Of a stretch of DNA of 64,000 nucleotides, positions 35,453 to 44,055 are shown one piece after another (within the stretch, counting starts at the first letter, position 1; each line of letters begins with the position of its first letter). The notes below the pieces were generated by a model. It was not told the origin of the DNA, did no database searches, and worked only from the letters and a program-made list of their open reading frames with translations. Position numbers and translations under genes: made by a program. Origin of the DNA: Rhodococcus koreensis (GTDB lineage: Bacteria; Actinomycetota; Actinomycetes; Mycobacteriales; Mycobacteriaceae); NCBI RefSeq assembly GCF_900105905.1, contig NZ_FNSV01000005.1, forward strand, positions 6,882,001 through 6,946,000. Reading direction: 5' to 3'.

Positions 35453-37810
35453 TTACAGCAGGCTCCTGGGCCTGATGGCGTTGGCGAGGTCCACCAGCGT
35501 GTACCGGTGGGTGCGCTCGGGGGCGTTGCGGGCCAGCGCCCGCAGACCGGCCTCGGCGCCCTTGCGTAGGCCCCGTTCGGTGAACGGCACCCCCAGGATC
35601 TGCTCGAGTTCCGTCGCCGACGTGTGACCGGCACGCATCCAGTCCAGCGCCGTGCCCAGCACGAGTGTGCGCATCTGCAGCGCCCGGCTCTCCTCGGGTG
35701 CGAGCGCGGTGACGCGGAGCGCCGCCTCTCGCAGCGCCGCCTCGTCGATCTCCTCGATCGGCCTGCCGGACAGCAGCATCAGCACACTCGTCATCCGGGC
35801 CATGGTGAAGTGCCGGGACGTCGCGGGAACCTGATCGAGCGCGGCGATGGCGCCGGGCAGATCTCCGCGTTCGGTGAGTTGGCGGGCCAGCCCGAATGCT
35901 GCGCTCACCAGGCTGTGATCGGTGCGCCACACCGTCCGGTAGTACTTCTCGGCGAAGGTCCGCCATCGGTGGGAATCGGAGCTTTCGCAGTGCTGCAGAA
36001 TCAGTTCGGCGGTGGCCGCGAGGGCAAGTTTGGGAGCCGTTTCACCGGGCATCGCCTGCAGCACGGACTCGAGCCGGGGGAATGCCGTCTCGTACTCGCC
36101 GTCGATCAGCGTCGCGAGTCCGGCGTACCAGTCGACGCGCCAGTTCCCGCCCATCTCTGTCTCCAGGTCGCGGAGGAGTGTGGTCGCGGTGGCGGCGTCC
36201 CCGAGGTCGAGGTGCGCCTTGATCTCGGCGAGGGTCAGTTCCCGGGAGAACGACACGTCCAGGTCGCCGACGACCCGCTCGATACCGCTCTCGCGGGCGT
36301 GCCGAATGGAATCGAGGGTCTGCTGCGGTTCGCTGTGCACCGCGGCGGCCAGGAGTTGGGCGTTGGGGTCGGCCGGGTCGATCAGCGGCACCGCCAGGGC
36401 CTGCGCCACCGACAGCGGGTCGAGATTCCTGTCCCGTTCGACGCCGTCGACGTACACGTCCGTCTGCTCGACGGCCTCGTTCGTGCCGAAAGTCGTTCGT
36501 TGCTTGCTGAACACGGTCGACAGTCCGGGATGCTCCTCGCCGGTCTGCTGCGCGAGCACCTCGCGGAGTACGGCGGTGAGCTGACCGGCCATCTCCTCGG
36601 CGGACGCGAACCGCCTGCTCGGGTCGGGGTCGGTGGCGCGCAATAGGAGTCGGTGGAAGAACTCGTATTCCGTCAGGAGCGGCGCCTGCTCGGGGGAGGG
36701 GATCCCGTCGAGGTACCGGCCCTTGTCGGACGGCATGTCGAGCGTCAGCACCGCGAGTGTGCGCCCCACCGTGTAGATGTCGGAGGCCACGGTCGGGCCG
36801 GTCTTGACGATCTCCGGCGCCTGGTACCCCGGCGTGCCGTACAGGTACCCGTAGTCCTCGATGCCGGCGACGGCGCCGAGGTCGATCAGCTTCAGGGCGT
36901 CCTCGGTGACCATCACGTTGTCGGGTTTGAGGTCGTTGTACACCAGACCGGTGGAGTGCAGATATGTCAGTGCGGGAAGGATTTCGAGCACGTACGCGAT
37001 GGCCTGCTCGACCGGCATGCGCTCGGGCCTGATGTGCGTCGACAGGACGTCGCGCAGCGAATGACCGCCCACGTACTCCATGACGATGTAGCCCATCGGG
37101 GTTCCGTCCGACCGGGGATGCTCCACGAAGTTGAAGATCTTCACGATGCTCGGGTGCGCCACCTCCGCGAGGAACTGGCGTTCGGCCACCGCCACGGCCT
37201 GCGCCTCGGCGTCGCCGAAGTGCAACAGCCCCTTGAGAACCACCCACCTGTCGCTGACGTTGCGGTCGATGGCCAGGTAGATCCAGCCGAGGCCGCCGTG
37301 CGCGATGCAGCCCTGCACCTCGTACTGGCCGCCGATCAGTTCGTTCGGATCGAGGAGCGGCCGGAAGTCGAAAGTCGCTCCGCACGAGGGGCACAGACCG
37401 AACTCGGAGGCGTCGGACGTGGGGCCACTGCGGCCGACCGGCTTGTTGCACTTCCAGCAGAAGCGCTTGCCCTCGGGGACCTTCGGGTCGGCCATCACCG
37501 CCGACGCCGGGTCGAGTGTCTTGACGACGGGCACCTCGACGAGTCCGCCGCCGAGACGCAGGCGCTGCCCGGACCGGGTGCGCGGTGACCGCGTCGAGCG
37601 ACCGGTGCCGGACGCACCCGACGGCCGGGACGTCGGCGCCGCCTGGGTGGCCGGCCCCTCGTCCAGTTCTTCCCGAACTGCTGCCTGGGTGGCCTCGTCC
37701 AGTTCTTCCCGGACCGCTGCCTGCGTGGCCTCGTCCTCGGGTTCCCGGACCGCGGCCTGGGTGGCGAGGTCCGGGTCGGTGGACTCGGGGTTCTTCGAAT
37801 GTTGCGGCAT
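35453..37810 (-). CDS. pknG: Serine/threonine protein kinase G
   Basis: 785 residues from ATG 37810 (GAGGGGA upstream); the longer open frame runs into glnH and is not used. Layout is that of PknG: a disordered N-terminus with three 12-residue ATQAAVRE... repeats (from residue 16), a rubredoxin-like metal site (CWKCNKP...CPSCG), a kinase domain (HGGLGWIY loop, Lys in VVLKGLL, YNDLKPDNVM, LIDLGAV, GTPGYQAPE) and a C-terminal TPR region. In relatives it phosphorylates GarA/OdhI to control 2-oxoglutarate dehydrogenase and glutamate metabolism. It is last in the glnX-glnH-pknG operon, eight bases after the glnH stop. Confidence 0.96.
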   Translation of the reverse strand: MPQHSKNPESTDPDLATQAAVREPEDEATQAAVREELDEATQAAVREELDEGPATQAAPTSRPSGASGTGRSTRSPRTRSGQRLRLGGGLVEVPVVKTLDPASAVMADPKVPEGKRFCWKCNKPVGRSGPTSDASEFGLCPSCGATFDFRPLLDPNELIGGQYEVQGCIAHGGLGWIYLAIDRNVSDRWVVLKGLLHFGDAEAQAVAVAERQFLAEVAHPSIVKIFNFVEHPRSDGTPMGYIVMEYVGGHSLRDVLSTHIRPERMPVEQAIAYVLEILPALTYLHSTGLVYNDLKPDNVMVTEDALKLIDLGAVAGIEDYGYLYGTPGYQAPEIVKTGPTVASDIYTVGRTLAVLTLDMPSDKGRYLDGIPSPEQAPLLTEYEFFHRLLLRATDPDPSRRFASAEEMAGQLTAVLREVLAQQTGEEHPGLSTVFSKQRTTFGTNEAVEQTDVYVDGVERDRNLDPLSVAQALAVPLIDPADPNAQLLAAAVHSEPQQTLDSIRHARESGIERVVGDLDVSFSRELTLAEIKAHLDLGDAATATTLLRDLETEMGGNWRVDWYAGLATLIDGEYETAFPRLESVLQAMPGETAPKLALAATAELILQHCESSDSHRWRTFAEKYYRTVWRTDHSLVSAAFGLARQLTERGDLPGAIAALDQVPATSRHFTMARMTSVLMLLSGRPIEEIDEAALREAALRVTALAPEESRALQMRTLVLGTALDWMRAGHTSATELEQILGVPFTERGLRKGAEAGLRALARNAPERTHRYTLVDLANAIRPRSLL
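37657..37764 (-). repeat. Three tandem 36-bp repeats inside pknG
   Basis: Units at 37657-37692, 37693-37728 and 37729-37764 encode ATQAAVRE plus four acidic residues each (reading on the minus strand). Units 1 and 2 differ by a few bases; unit 3 is more divergent. A further ATQAA follows in the protein. Confidence 0.9.
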
Positions 37811-37818
37811 GCGTCCCC

Positions 37819-38793
37819 TCAGTCCTGGTACACGGCGGACGGCGGGGCGGGGGACGGGCCCAGCACCGACAGCCACTGGTCGTACATTCTGGTCCAGGTT
37901 CCGTCGCCGCGGATCCGTTCGAGTGTGCGGTTGACGAACCGCACGAGGTCCTCGTTCGCCTTGGTGATGCCGATGCCGTACGGTTCGGCGCCCATGCTGT
38001 CCCCGACGATCTCGAGGTACGGGTCCTGGGACGCCAGGCCGGCGAGGATCGTGTCGTCGGTGCTCACCGCGTCGACCTGCCGCTGCTGCAGGACCACCAG
38101 GCAATCCGACCACATGGGGACCGTGAGGATCTCGGCGGTCGGCGCGACCTTCTGCAACCGGGTCAGCGACGTCGTGCCGCGGACGACGCAGACCCGCTTT
38201 CCGCCCAGGTCGGCGGCGCTGCGGATCGTGGATCCCTTCACGACCAGAACCCGCTGCTGCGCCTCGAAGTACTCGGAGGAGAACGCCACCCGTTCCTTGC
38301 GGTCGCAGGTGATGGTCATCGTCTTCGCCACGATGTCGACCATCGACTCCTGCAGCGCCTTCTCACGATTCGCCGACGTGAGAATGCGGTAGTCGAGCCG
38401 GTCCGGGTCGCCGAACAGGTCCCGCGAGATCTCCCGGGCGACGTCGACGTCGAAGCCCTCGACGGCGCCGGTCGCGGGAGCGCGGAAACTCATCAGGTTG
38501 CTGCCCGTGTCGAGGCCGACGACGAGACGCCCCCGCGCGCGGATGGCGTCGACCGTCGGCATCGGCGTGTCGGAGTCGGGGAACGGGCGCAGGCTCGCGG
38601 TGGGGTCGCCGCAGTCCTTCTCGGGAGCAGGCGGGGCGGCGCTGGTCTCGGGGGCCGGTGCCGCGGCCGCGGGAAGCGGGGGCTCGGTGTAGGACACGTT
38701 CGGCGATCCGACGTGCTCCGGAGCGGCCTCGGCGCACCCGCCGATCAGCAACGTGGCCGCCAGCAGCACCAGCGCGATCCGGTGCCGCCTCAC
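37819..38793 (-). CDS. glnH: Amino-acid-binding lipoprotein of the PknG signalling operon
   Basis: 324 residues from GTG 38793, giving MRRHRIALVLLAATLLIGGC with a lipobox (LIGGC), so it is anchored outside the membrane. The rest is a family 3 solute-binding protein (residues about 80-320): GRLVVGLDTGSNLMSFR, GFDVDVAREI, VDIVAKTMTIT, GKRVCVVRGTTS, MGAEPYGIGI. In mycobacteria GlnH binds aspartate and glutamate and, with GlnX, controls PknG activity. No ABC transporter genes accompany it, in keeping with a sensor role. Its start overlaps the glnX stop (GTGA). Confidence 0.95.
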   Translation of the reverse strand: MRRHRIALVLLAATLLIGGCAEAAPEHVGSPNVSYTEPPLPAAAAPAPETSAAPPAPEKDCGDPTASLRPFPDSDTPMPTVDAIRARGRLVVGLDTGSNLMSFRAPATGAVEGFDVDVAREISRDLFGDPDRLDYRILTSANREKALQESMVDIVAKTMTITCDRKERVAFSSEYFEAQQRVLVVKGSTIRSAADLGGKRVCVVRGTTSLTRLQKVAPTAEILTVPMWSDCLVVLQQRQVDAVSTDDTILAGLASQDPYLEIVGDSMGAEPYGIGITKANEDLVRFVNRTLERIRGDGTWTRMYDQWLSVLGPSPAPPSAVYQD

Positions 38794-40151
38794 TGGTATT
38801 CCCTCAACCGAGGCCACAACCCGATGATAATTCCGGCGAACGCGACGAGCGTGAGGACGAGGGCACCGGAACCGAGTGCGGTCAGCACCCGGGCCGCGGA
38901 CTCGACGTTCGACCGCAGATGGTCGCGGGCGGTCCCGATCCCGTCGGTGAGCGCATCGTCGACGGCGGTGAACTGGGCCGCGGAATCCGAGGGTCCCGGC
39001 CCGATGGCAACCGTTGCCGCCGAAACGAAGTCGCCCTTCGCGAGGATCTCGTTCATGCGATCGTGCGCCGAAGACCAGCTTTTCCAGGCGTCCTCGGCCC
39101 GCACCACCTCGTCGTGGCCGACCGCGCGGTCGCCGTCGTGCGGATAGCCCGACAGCAGGGTGTCGAGCTGACCGGACTTGTCCTCGAAGACGGCGTCGTA
39201 GTCTCCGTTAGAGTCCCGGCGGACCAGTTTGAGCGTCTCCTCGGTGCGCGCCTGCTGCGCCAGGATGCGCGCCGCGGTCAACTCGTGCATCGGTCGGGCA
39301 CCCTGGGTCAGCGCCCGCTTGGTGTCGAGGGAGGAGACCAACCCGGCTACCAGCATCCACACCAGGAGGATCGCGGTGCACGACGACGCCAGGATCAACC
39401 CGAGATTGAACGTGCGCCTGCTCAGCCGCGCGAGGACGACCTGCGCGACGAGCAGCGCGACGAGCGCGACGAGGACCAGGATCAGCGCCGTCCAGGGCGG
39501 ACGGGAGTAGTCCCGCTGTATGTCCGCGACGTCGGTTTCCTGCCGGGCGTGCAACTCCTGGGCCTTCGGCAGCATGCTCGTCTGCATCAGCGTGGATGCC
39601 TCGCTGAGGTAGGCCGCGCCCACGGGGTGACCGGTGCGGTTGTTGGCCCGCGCGGTCTCGACGAGACCGGAGTAGACGCTGAGGTCGGTGGAGATGGAGG
39701 CGAGAAGGCGCCTGCTGTCCACGTCGCTGGGGGCGAGCCCGCCGGACGCGTACACGAGGTCGGCGGAGGCCGTGCCGAGCGCCTGCGCGTACGTGTCCCG
39801 GAGTTCGGGGGGTTCGAGACCGCCGGAGATGAACGCGGTGGTGGCCGCGGCGTCCGCCACCGACAGGGCGCTGTAGAGGTTCTGCGCCGAGAACGACAGC
39901 GGTTCGGTCTCGGCGAGGACGCTGTCGAGGGTGGCCTCCCTGCCGTTCACGGTCGACGCGGCCACGAATCCGGCGGTCAGGGTGAGCAGCACCAGGAGCG
40001 CGCCGAGGGCGGTGAGCTTGGCGGGTGTCGACCCCAGGAAGGCCCGAAGTTCCTTACGACGCGCGACGGCGGGGTCGACGTCGTCGTCCGCGGCGGCAGA
40101 CAGGGCGCGGCTGCCGTGGGGTTCGATCGACGGCGCCTCACGCAGAACCAC
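38790..40151 (-). CDS. glnX: GlnX-like membrane protein linking GlnH to PknG
   Basis: 453 residues from GTG 40151, chosen for GGGAGGGG six bases upstream rather than the longer frame. Topology: cytoplasmic N-terminus of about 45 residues, TM1 (LTALGALLVLLTLTAGFVAAS), an extracytoplasmic helical domain (about 75-220), two central TM segments (TALILVLVALVALLVAQVVL; LGLILASSCTAILLVWMLVAGLV), a second extracytoplasmic helical domain, and a last TM (ALGSGALVLTLVAFAGIIIGLW). The two helical outer domains resemble chemoreceptor-type sensors. It corresponds to Rv0412c, first in the coupled glnX-glnH-pknG set. A TTATAT element lies about 42 bp upstream (40193-40198). Confidence 0.9.
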   Translation of the reverse strand: MVLREAPSIEPHGSRALSAAADDDVDPAVARRKELRAFLGSTPAKLTALGALLVLLTLTAGFVAASTVNGREATLDSVLAETEPLSFSAQNLYSALSVADAAATTAFISGGLEPPELRDTYAQALGTASADLVYASGGLAPSDVDSRRLLASISTDLSVYSGLVETARANNRTGHPVGAAYLSEASTLMQTSMLPKAQELHARQETDVADIQRDYSRPPWTALILVLVALVALLVAQVVLARLSRRTFNLGLILASSCTAILLVWMLVAGLVSSLDTKRALTQGARPMHELTAARILAQQARTEETLKLVRRDSNGDYDAVFEDKSGQLDTLLSGYPHDGDRAVGHDEVVRAEDAWKSWSSAHDRMNEILAKGDFVSAATVAIGPGPSDSAAQFTAVDDALTDGIGTARDHLRSNVESAARVLTALGSGALVLTLVAFAGIIIGLWPRLREYQ

Positions 40152-40295
40152 GTCGCACCCCTCCCGTGTCACGGCCGCACCTTGTGGGGAGCATATAAGC
40201 AGGAGTCGGTGACTGGGGATATCGGGCACTTCCGGCAGAAACCGTTAGTGTGAGGGAACTGCAGGGAGACCCATCAGGTCGGACAGGGGTAGTCG

Positions 40296-41054
40296 ATGCG
40301 TGGTGACGGTGACGGCTGGGCGACCGGGCCGGACGGCAGTCGTCATTGGGGCAAGCACGGTGCGGCCGGGTTGTTGCTGCGTGCGCCGCTCCCGGACGAG
40401 ACGCCGGCCGTGCTCTTACAGCACCGTGCGGCCTGGAGCCACCAGGGCGGGACGTGGGCGTTGCCGGGCGGTGCCCGGGACAGCCACGAGACCACGACCC
40501 ACGCCGCGGTACGCGAGGCGCACGAGGAAGCCGGCATCGAGAGTGCGGCCATCCGAGTCCGCACCGAGGTCGTCACCATGAAGGCCGCGAGCGGCTGGAG
40601 TTACACCACGGTGATCGCCGACGCCGAGCGTCCACTGCCCACCGTCGCGAACGGTGAGAGCACCGAACTGCGCTGGGTGCGGGAAACCGACGTCGCCGGG
40701 TTGCCACTGCACCCCGGATTCGAAGCGGGGTGGCCGCAACTGCGCACCACCGAGGTGCGGCTGCTGCTCGACCGGTACGACGTGCTGGGTGAGAGCGGCG
40801 CGCTCGCGCAGCTGTCGAAGGCACTGCCCCGCACCGTGCACCTGCCCGACGGCACCTACGGGTGGCTGCCGCGCGTCGAGGTGCTCGAGGCACTGGACAC
40901 GGTCGGACGCCTCGCCGAACCGGCAGGTCACGGCACCACGCTGGGGACGGTGACCGCGGTCGTCACCACCGACCCCGAGCTGATCGAACAGTTGCCCGCC
41001 ACGGTCGTGGTCCTGCCGCCCGCGACGGTGCGAGACTGGCTCCAGCAGGCGTAA
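40296..41054 (+). CDS. Nudix hydrolase (MutT3-like)
   Basis: 252 residues with a complete Nudix box, GGARDSHETTTHAAVREAHEEAGI in its GX5EX7REUXEEXGU spacing. The N-terminus (SRHWGKHGAAGLLLR) and position between glnX and thiE match Rv0413 (mutT3). Members hydrolyse nucleoside diphosphates linked to another group, for example oxidised nucleotides. The C-terminal 100 residues (QLSKALPRTVHLPDGTYGWLPRVEVL...) go beyond the Nudix fold. The gene's TAA directly abuts the stop codon of the convergent thiE. Confidence 0.92.
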   Translation: MRGDGDGWATGPDGSRHWGKHGAAGLLLRAPLPDETPAVLLQHRAAWSHQGGTWALPGGARDSHETTTHAAVREAHEEAGIESAAIRVRTEVVTMKAASGWSYTTVIADAERPLPTVANGESTELRWVRETDVAGLPLHPGFEAGWPQLRTTEVRLLLDRYDVLGESGALAQLSKALPRTVHLPDGTYGWLPRVEVLEALDTVGRLAEPAGHGTTLGTVTAVVTTDPELIEQLPATVVVLPPATVRDWLQQA

Positions 41055-41753
41055 CTACGCGTTCTGCTGCAGCAGGGCGGACAGTGAGCGCGCGGCGGCC
41101 TGCGGGTCGCGGGCCTCGGTGATGGCCCGCACGACGACGATCCGGTCGGCGCCTGCGGCGAGGATCTCCGGAACCCTGGACTCGTCGATGCCGCCGATCG
41201 CGAACCACGGGCGGTTCGGCGCGGAGTCGGCGGTCGAGCGCACCAGGTCGATGCCCGACGCGGTCCGCCCGGGCTTGGTGGGGGTCGCCCACACCGGTCC
41301 GGTGCAGAAGTAGTCGACGCCGTCCTCGATCGCCGCGAGGCTGGCCTGGGCGCGGCTGTGCGTGGACCGGCCGATCAGCACATCCGAACCCACGACGGTC
41401 CGCGCGTAGGGGACGGGCAGATCGCCCTGGCCGAGGTGCAGGACGTCGGCGCCTGCGGCCAGCGCCATGTCGGCCCGGTCGTTGACGGCGAGCAGCGCCC
41501 CGTGCCGCCTTGCCGCGGCCGCGAGCACCGACAGTGCCGCCAGTTCGTCCCTGGCGTCCATCGTGCCGAACTTCTTCTCACCGGCCGAGCCCTTGTCGCG
41601 GAGCTGGATGATGTCGACGCCGCCGGACAGCGCGGCCTCGGCGAACTGCGCCAGGTCGCCCTTCTCGCGCCGAGCATCGGTGCACAGATACAAACGTGCT
41701 GTTCCGAGGCGGCGCCGACGGTCCGTGAGGTTGCTGTGATGTGAGGTGGTCAC
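41055..41753 (-). CDS. thiE: Thiamine-phosphate synthase
   Basis: Joins HMP pyrophosphate and the thiazole phosphate to thiamine phosphate. About 232 residues from GTG 41753; the upstream ATG would run into the thiO leader. TIM-barrel motifs: ARLYLCTDARREKGD, GGVDIIQLRDKG, ALLAVNDRADMALAAGADVLHLGQGDLPV, IGRSTHS, DYFCTGPVWATPTKPGR and WFAIGGID. It diverges from thiOSG, which has a TPP riboswitch; no riboswitch is seen on its own strand. Confidence 0.96.
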   Translation of the reverse strand: MTTSHHSNLTDRRRRLGTARLYLCTDARREKGDLAQFAEAALSGGVDIIQLRDKGSAGEKKFGTMDARDELAALSVLAAAARRHGALLAVNDRADMALAAGADVLHLGQGDLPVPYARTVVGSDVLIGRSTHSRAQASLAAIEDGVDYFCTGPVWATPTKPGRTASGIDLVRSTADSAPNRPWFAIGGIDESRVPEILAAGADRIVVVRAITEARDPQAAARSLSALLQQNA

Positions 41754-41785
41754 GGCATGACGGTAGCCTCTACGGTGAAAGTGCA

Positions 41786-41877
41786 ACACGGGAGTCCCGG
41801 GGAACGTGGGGCTGAGAGGGGCTCACGCCGAGCCCGACCGTCATACCTGACCCGGATCATGCCGGCGCAGGAAGTGA
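41786..41877 (+). ncRNA. TPP riboswitch (THI element) upstream of thiO
   Basis: Contains the conserved pieces in order: CGGGAGTCCCG (P1/P2 side), GGGGCTGAGAGG (pyrimidine sensor loop), ACCTGACCCGGATCATGCCGG (diphosphate sensor side) and GCGCAGGAAGTG. It ends 11 bases before the thiO ATG and is next to the ribosome site, so translational control is likely. Confidence 0.93.
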
Positions 41878-41888
41878 GGTGGAGTTCA

Positions 41889-42956
41889 ATGGCGAGATCG
41901 GTATCCGTCGTCGGAGGCGGAGTGATCGGCCTGTCGATTGCGTGGCGAGCAGCCCGCAACGGCTGGTCGGTGAAGCTGTACGACCCGTCGATCGGTTCGG
42001 GAGCGTCCTGGGTGGCGGGCGGCATGCTCGCCCCGCTGTCCGAGGGCTGGCCCGGTGAGGAGAGCGTCCTCGAACTGGGGAGCGCGTCGCTCGACCGGTG
42101 GCCCGAGTTCGGGAAGGAACTGGAGGCCGGGGCCGGCGTCGACCTGTTCACGTCGGAGGGTTCGCTCACCGTCGCGTTGGACGGCGCCGACGCCGAAGAC
42201 CTCCGGACCATCGCCGAGTGGGTGGGGGCGCAGGGCCGGGATCTGCAGATCCTGAATCGCGCCGAGGTCCGCGCCCTCGAGCCGATGCTGGGTCGCGGAG
42301 TCCGGTTGGGGCTCTTGGCCGTCGACGAACTGGCCGTCGACAACAGGCTGCTCCTGCAGGCGTTGCAACGGTGTGCCGTCGACGCCGGGGTGGAGCTGAT
42401 CGGTGAGGCCGTGCGCAGTCTGGACGGGCTGGGCACGGACCAGATCGTCGTCACCGCGGGCATCGCGTCACCGGCACTGTGGCCGGGACTTCCGGTGCGC
42501 CCGGTGAAGGGCGAGATCCTGCGGTTGCGGGCCCGTCCCGGGGTGACCCCCGCGCCGGGCCGGACCATCCGCGGCAGCGTCCACGGCAGACCCGCCTACC
42601 TGGTGCCGCGTGCCGACGGCATCGTCGTCGGAGCCACCCAGTACGAATCGGGCAACGACACGCAGGTCACGGTGGCCGGTGTGCGGGACCTGATCGCGGA
42701 CGCGGAGGCGCTGATGCCCGCCATCGGCGAGTACGAACTGCGTGAGACTTCGGCGGGTCTGCGTCCGATGACCCCGGACAACCTGCCGCTGATCGGCCGG
42801 GTGTCCGATCGGGTCGTGGTGGCGACGGGACACGGCCGCAACGGCATCCTGCTCACTCCGGTGACCGCCGACGCGACGGTGGCATTGTTGGAGGGCTCGG
42901 CACTGGTCGAGGCGAAAGCCGCAGACCCCGAACGTTTCGAGAAAGTAGCGAGGTAG
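41889..42956 (+). CDS. thiO: Glycine oxidase
   Basis: FAD enzyme that oxidises glycine to dehydroglycine (iminoacetate) for the thiazole ring. 355 residues. N-terminal dinucleotide motif VSVVGGGVIGLSIAWRAARNGW; DAO-family features GASWVAGGMLAP, RPVKGEILRLR, PAYLVPRADGIVVGATQYE, and the C-terminal FAD contact ETSAGLRPMTPDNLPLIGR...ATGHGRNGILLTP. ATG 41889 has GGAG upstream, just beyond the TPP riboswitch. First gene of thiO-thiS-thiG; two bases separate its stop from thiS. Confidence 0.96.
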   Translation: MARSVSVVGGGVIGLSIAWRAARNGWSVKLYDPSIGSGASWVAGGMLAPLSEGWPGEESVLELGSASLDRWPEFGKELEAGAGVDLFTSEGSLTVALDGADAEDLRTIAEWVGAQGRDLQILNRAEVRALEPMLGRGVRLGLLAVDELAVDNRLLLQALQRCAVDAGVELIGEAVRSLDGLGTDQIVVTAGIASPALWPGLPVRPVKGEILRLRARPGVTPAPGRTIRGSVHGRPAYLVPRADGIVVGATQYESGNDTQVTVAGVRDLIADAEALMPAIGEYELRETSAGLRPMTPDNLPLIGRVSDRVVVATGHGRNGILLTPVTADATVALLEGSALVEAKAADPERFEKVAR

Positions 42957-42958
42957 AG

Positions 42959-43183
42959 ATGAGTGAGCAGCAAGTAGTGGTGCCGATCGGCATCAGCGTC
43001 AACGGCGAGGATCACGAGTTCACGGAACCGTTGACCGTCACCGGGCTGCTGGAGGTGCTGAACCTGCCGACCAAGGGAATCGCGGTGGCCGTGAACGGCG
43101 CCGTGTTCCCCCGCGCCCGTTGGGACGAGCTCGTGGTCCGGGGCTGGGAGATCGAGATCCTCACGGCGGTGCAGGGTGGCTGA
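42959..43183 (+). CDS. thiS: Sulfur carrier protein ThiS
   Basis: 74 residues, ubiquitin-like fold, ending in the required Gly-Gly (ILTAVQGG) that is adenylated and thiocarboxylated to carry sulfur to ThiG. Core features ISVNGEDHEF, TVTGLLEVLNL and IAVAVNGAVFPRARW are typical. Its 3' end overlaps the thiG start by eight bases. Confidence 0.96.
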   Translation: MSEQQVVVPIGISVNGEDHEFTEPLTVTGLLEVLNLPTKGIAVAVNGAVFPRARWDELVVRGWEIEILTAVQGG

Positions 43184-43943
43184 CGCGACGCCCGGCGTGC
43201 AGAAGGGCCTCACGATCGCGGGACGCACGTTCGGTTCACGGTTGATCATGGGCACCGGTGGCGCCGCCAACCTGACGGTGCTCGAAGAGGCGCTCGTCGC
43301 GTCCGGCACCGAGCTGACCACGGTCGCGATGCGCCGCGTCGACGCCGTCGGCGGCACCGGGGTGCTGGACCTGCTGCGCCGGCTCGACATCGCGCCGCTG
43401 CCCAACACCGCGGGGTGTCGCGGTGCGGCCGAGGCGGTGCTGACGGCGCAACTCGCCCGGGAGGCGCTCGAAACCGACTGGGTGAAGCTCGAGGTCATCG
43501 CCGACGAACGCACCCTCATGCCCGACGCCATCGAGTTGGTCAGCGCCGCCGAGCAACTGGTCGACGACGGATTCGTCGTCCTGCCGTACACCACCGACGA
43601 CCCGGTCCTGGCCCGCAGGCTTGAGGACGTCGGCTGCGTGGCCGTGATGCCGCTGGGTTCGCCGATCGGCACCGGGCTCGGTATCGCGAACCCGCACAAC
43701 ATCGAGATGATCGTGGAGGGTGCCGGGGTACCGGTCATCCTCGACGCCGGCATCGGGACCGCCAGCGACGCGACCCTCGCGATGGAACTCGGCTGCGACG
43801 CCGTCCTGCTGGCCACGGCGGTGACCAGGGCGAAGGATCCGGCGCTCATGGCGTCGGCGATGCGCGGGGCCGTGGTGGCGGGGTACGAGGCCCGGCACGC
43901 GGGCCGCATCCCCAAGCGGTTCTGGGCGCAGGCGTCGTCGTAG
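43176..43943 (+). CDS. thiG: Thiazole synthase
   Basis: Condenses dehydroglycine, 1-deoxy-xylulose 5-phosphate and ThiS thiocarboxylate to the thiazole. 255 residues, TIM barrel: FGSRLIMGTGGAAN, PNTAGCRGAAEAV, the Schiff-base lysine region WVKLEVIADE, LPYTTDDPVLARRLEDVGCVAVMPLGSPIGTGLGI, VILDAGIGTASDATLAMELGCDAVLLATAV. GTG at 43176 lies inside the thiS end, giving translational coupling. ThiO, ThiS and ThiG together form the aerobic thiazole route. A separate ThiF is not in the window. Confidence 0.97.
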   Translation: MADATPGVQKGLTIAGRTFGSRLIMGTGGAANLTVLEEALVASGTELTTVAMRRVDAVGGTGVLDLLRRLDIAPLPNTAGCRGAAEAVLTAQLAREALETDWVKLEVIADERTLMPDAIELVSAAEQLVDDGFVVLPYTTDDPVLARRLEDVGCVAVMPLGSPIGTGLGIANPHNIEMIVEGAGVPVILDAGIGTASDATLAMELGCDAVLLATAVTRAKDPALMASAMRGAVVAGYEARHAGRIPKRFWAQASS

Positions 43944-44009
43944 AACTCGGGGTCGAGTCGGGGTCCGGTTCGGGGTCCGACCGGTACCAGGGGACGAGTC
44001 GGGAGTAGA

Positions 44010-44037
44010 CCTGCGGCCGATGCGCGCCGGCCGCAGG
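44010..44037 (+). terminator. Hairpin after thiG
   Basis: CCTGCGGCC and GGCCGCAGG form a perfect 9-bp GC stem with a 10-nt loop, 66 bp after the thiG stop and 19 bp before the ABC gene. No long T tract follows, as is usual in actinobacteria. Confidence 0.6.
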
Positions 44038-44055
44038 TTCCGGCATTCTTCTCAC

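Noticed and set aside
37819..38113. N-terminal extension of the pknG frame into glnH
   Set aside because: ATG 37810 has a good ribosome site, the extension overlaps glnH, and the homologous protein begins with the disordered N-terminus found here.
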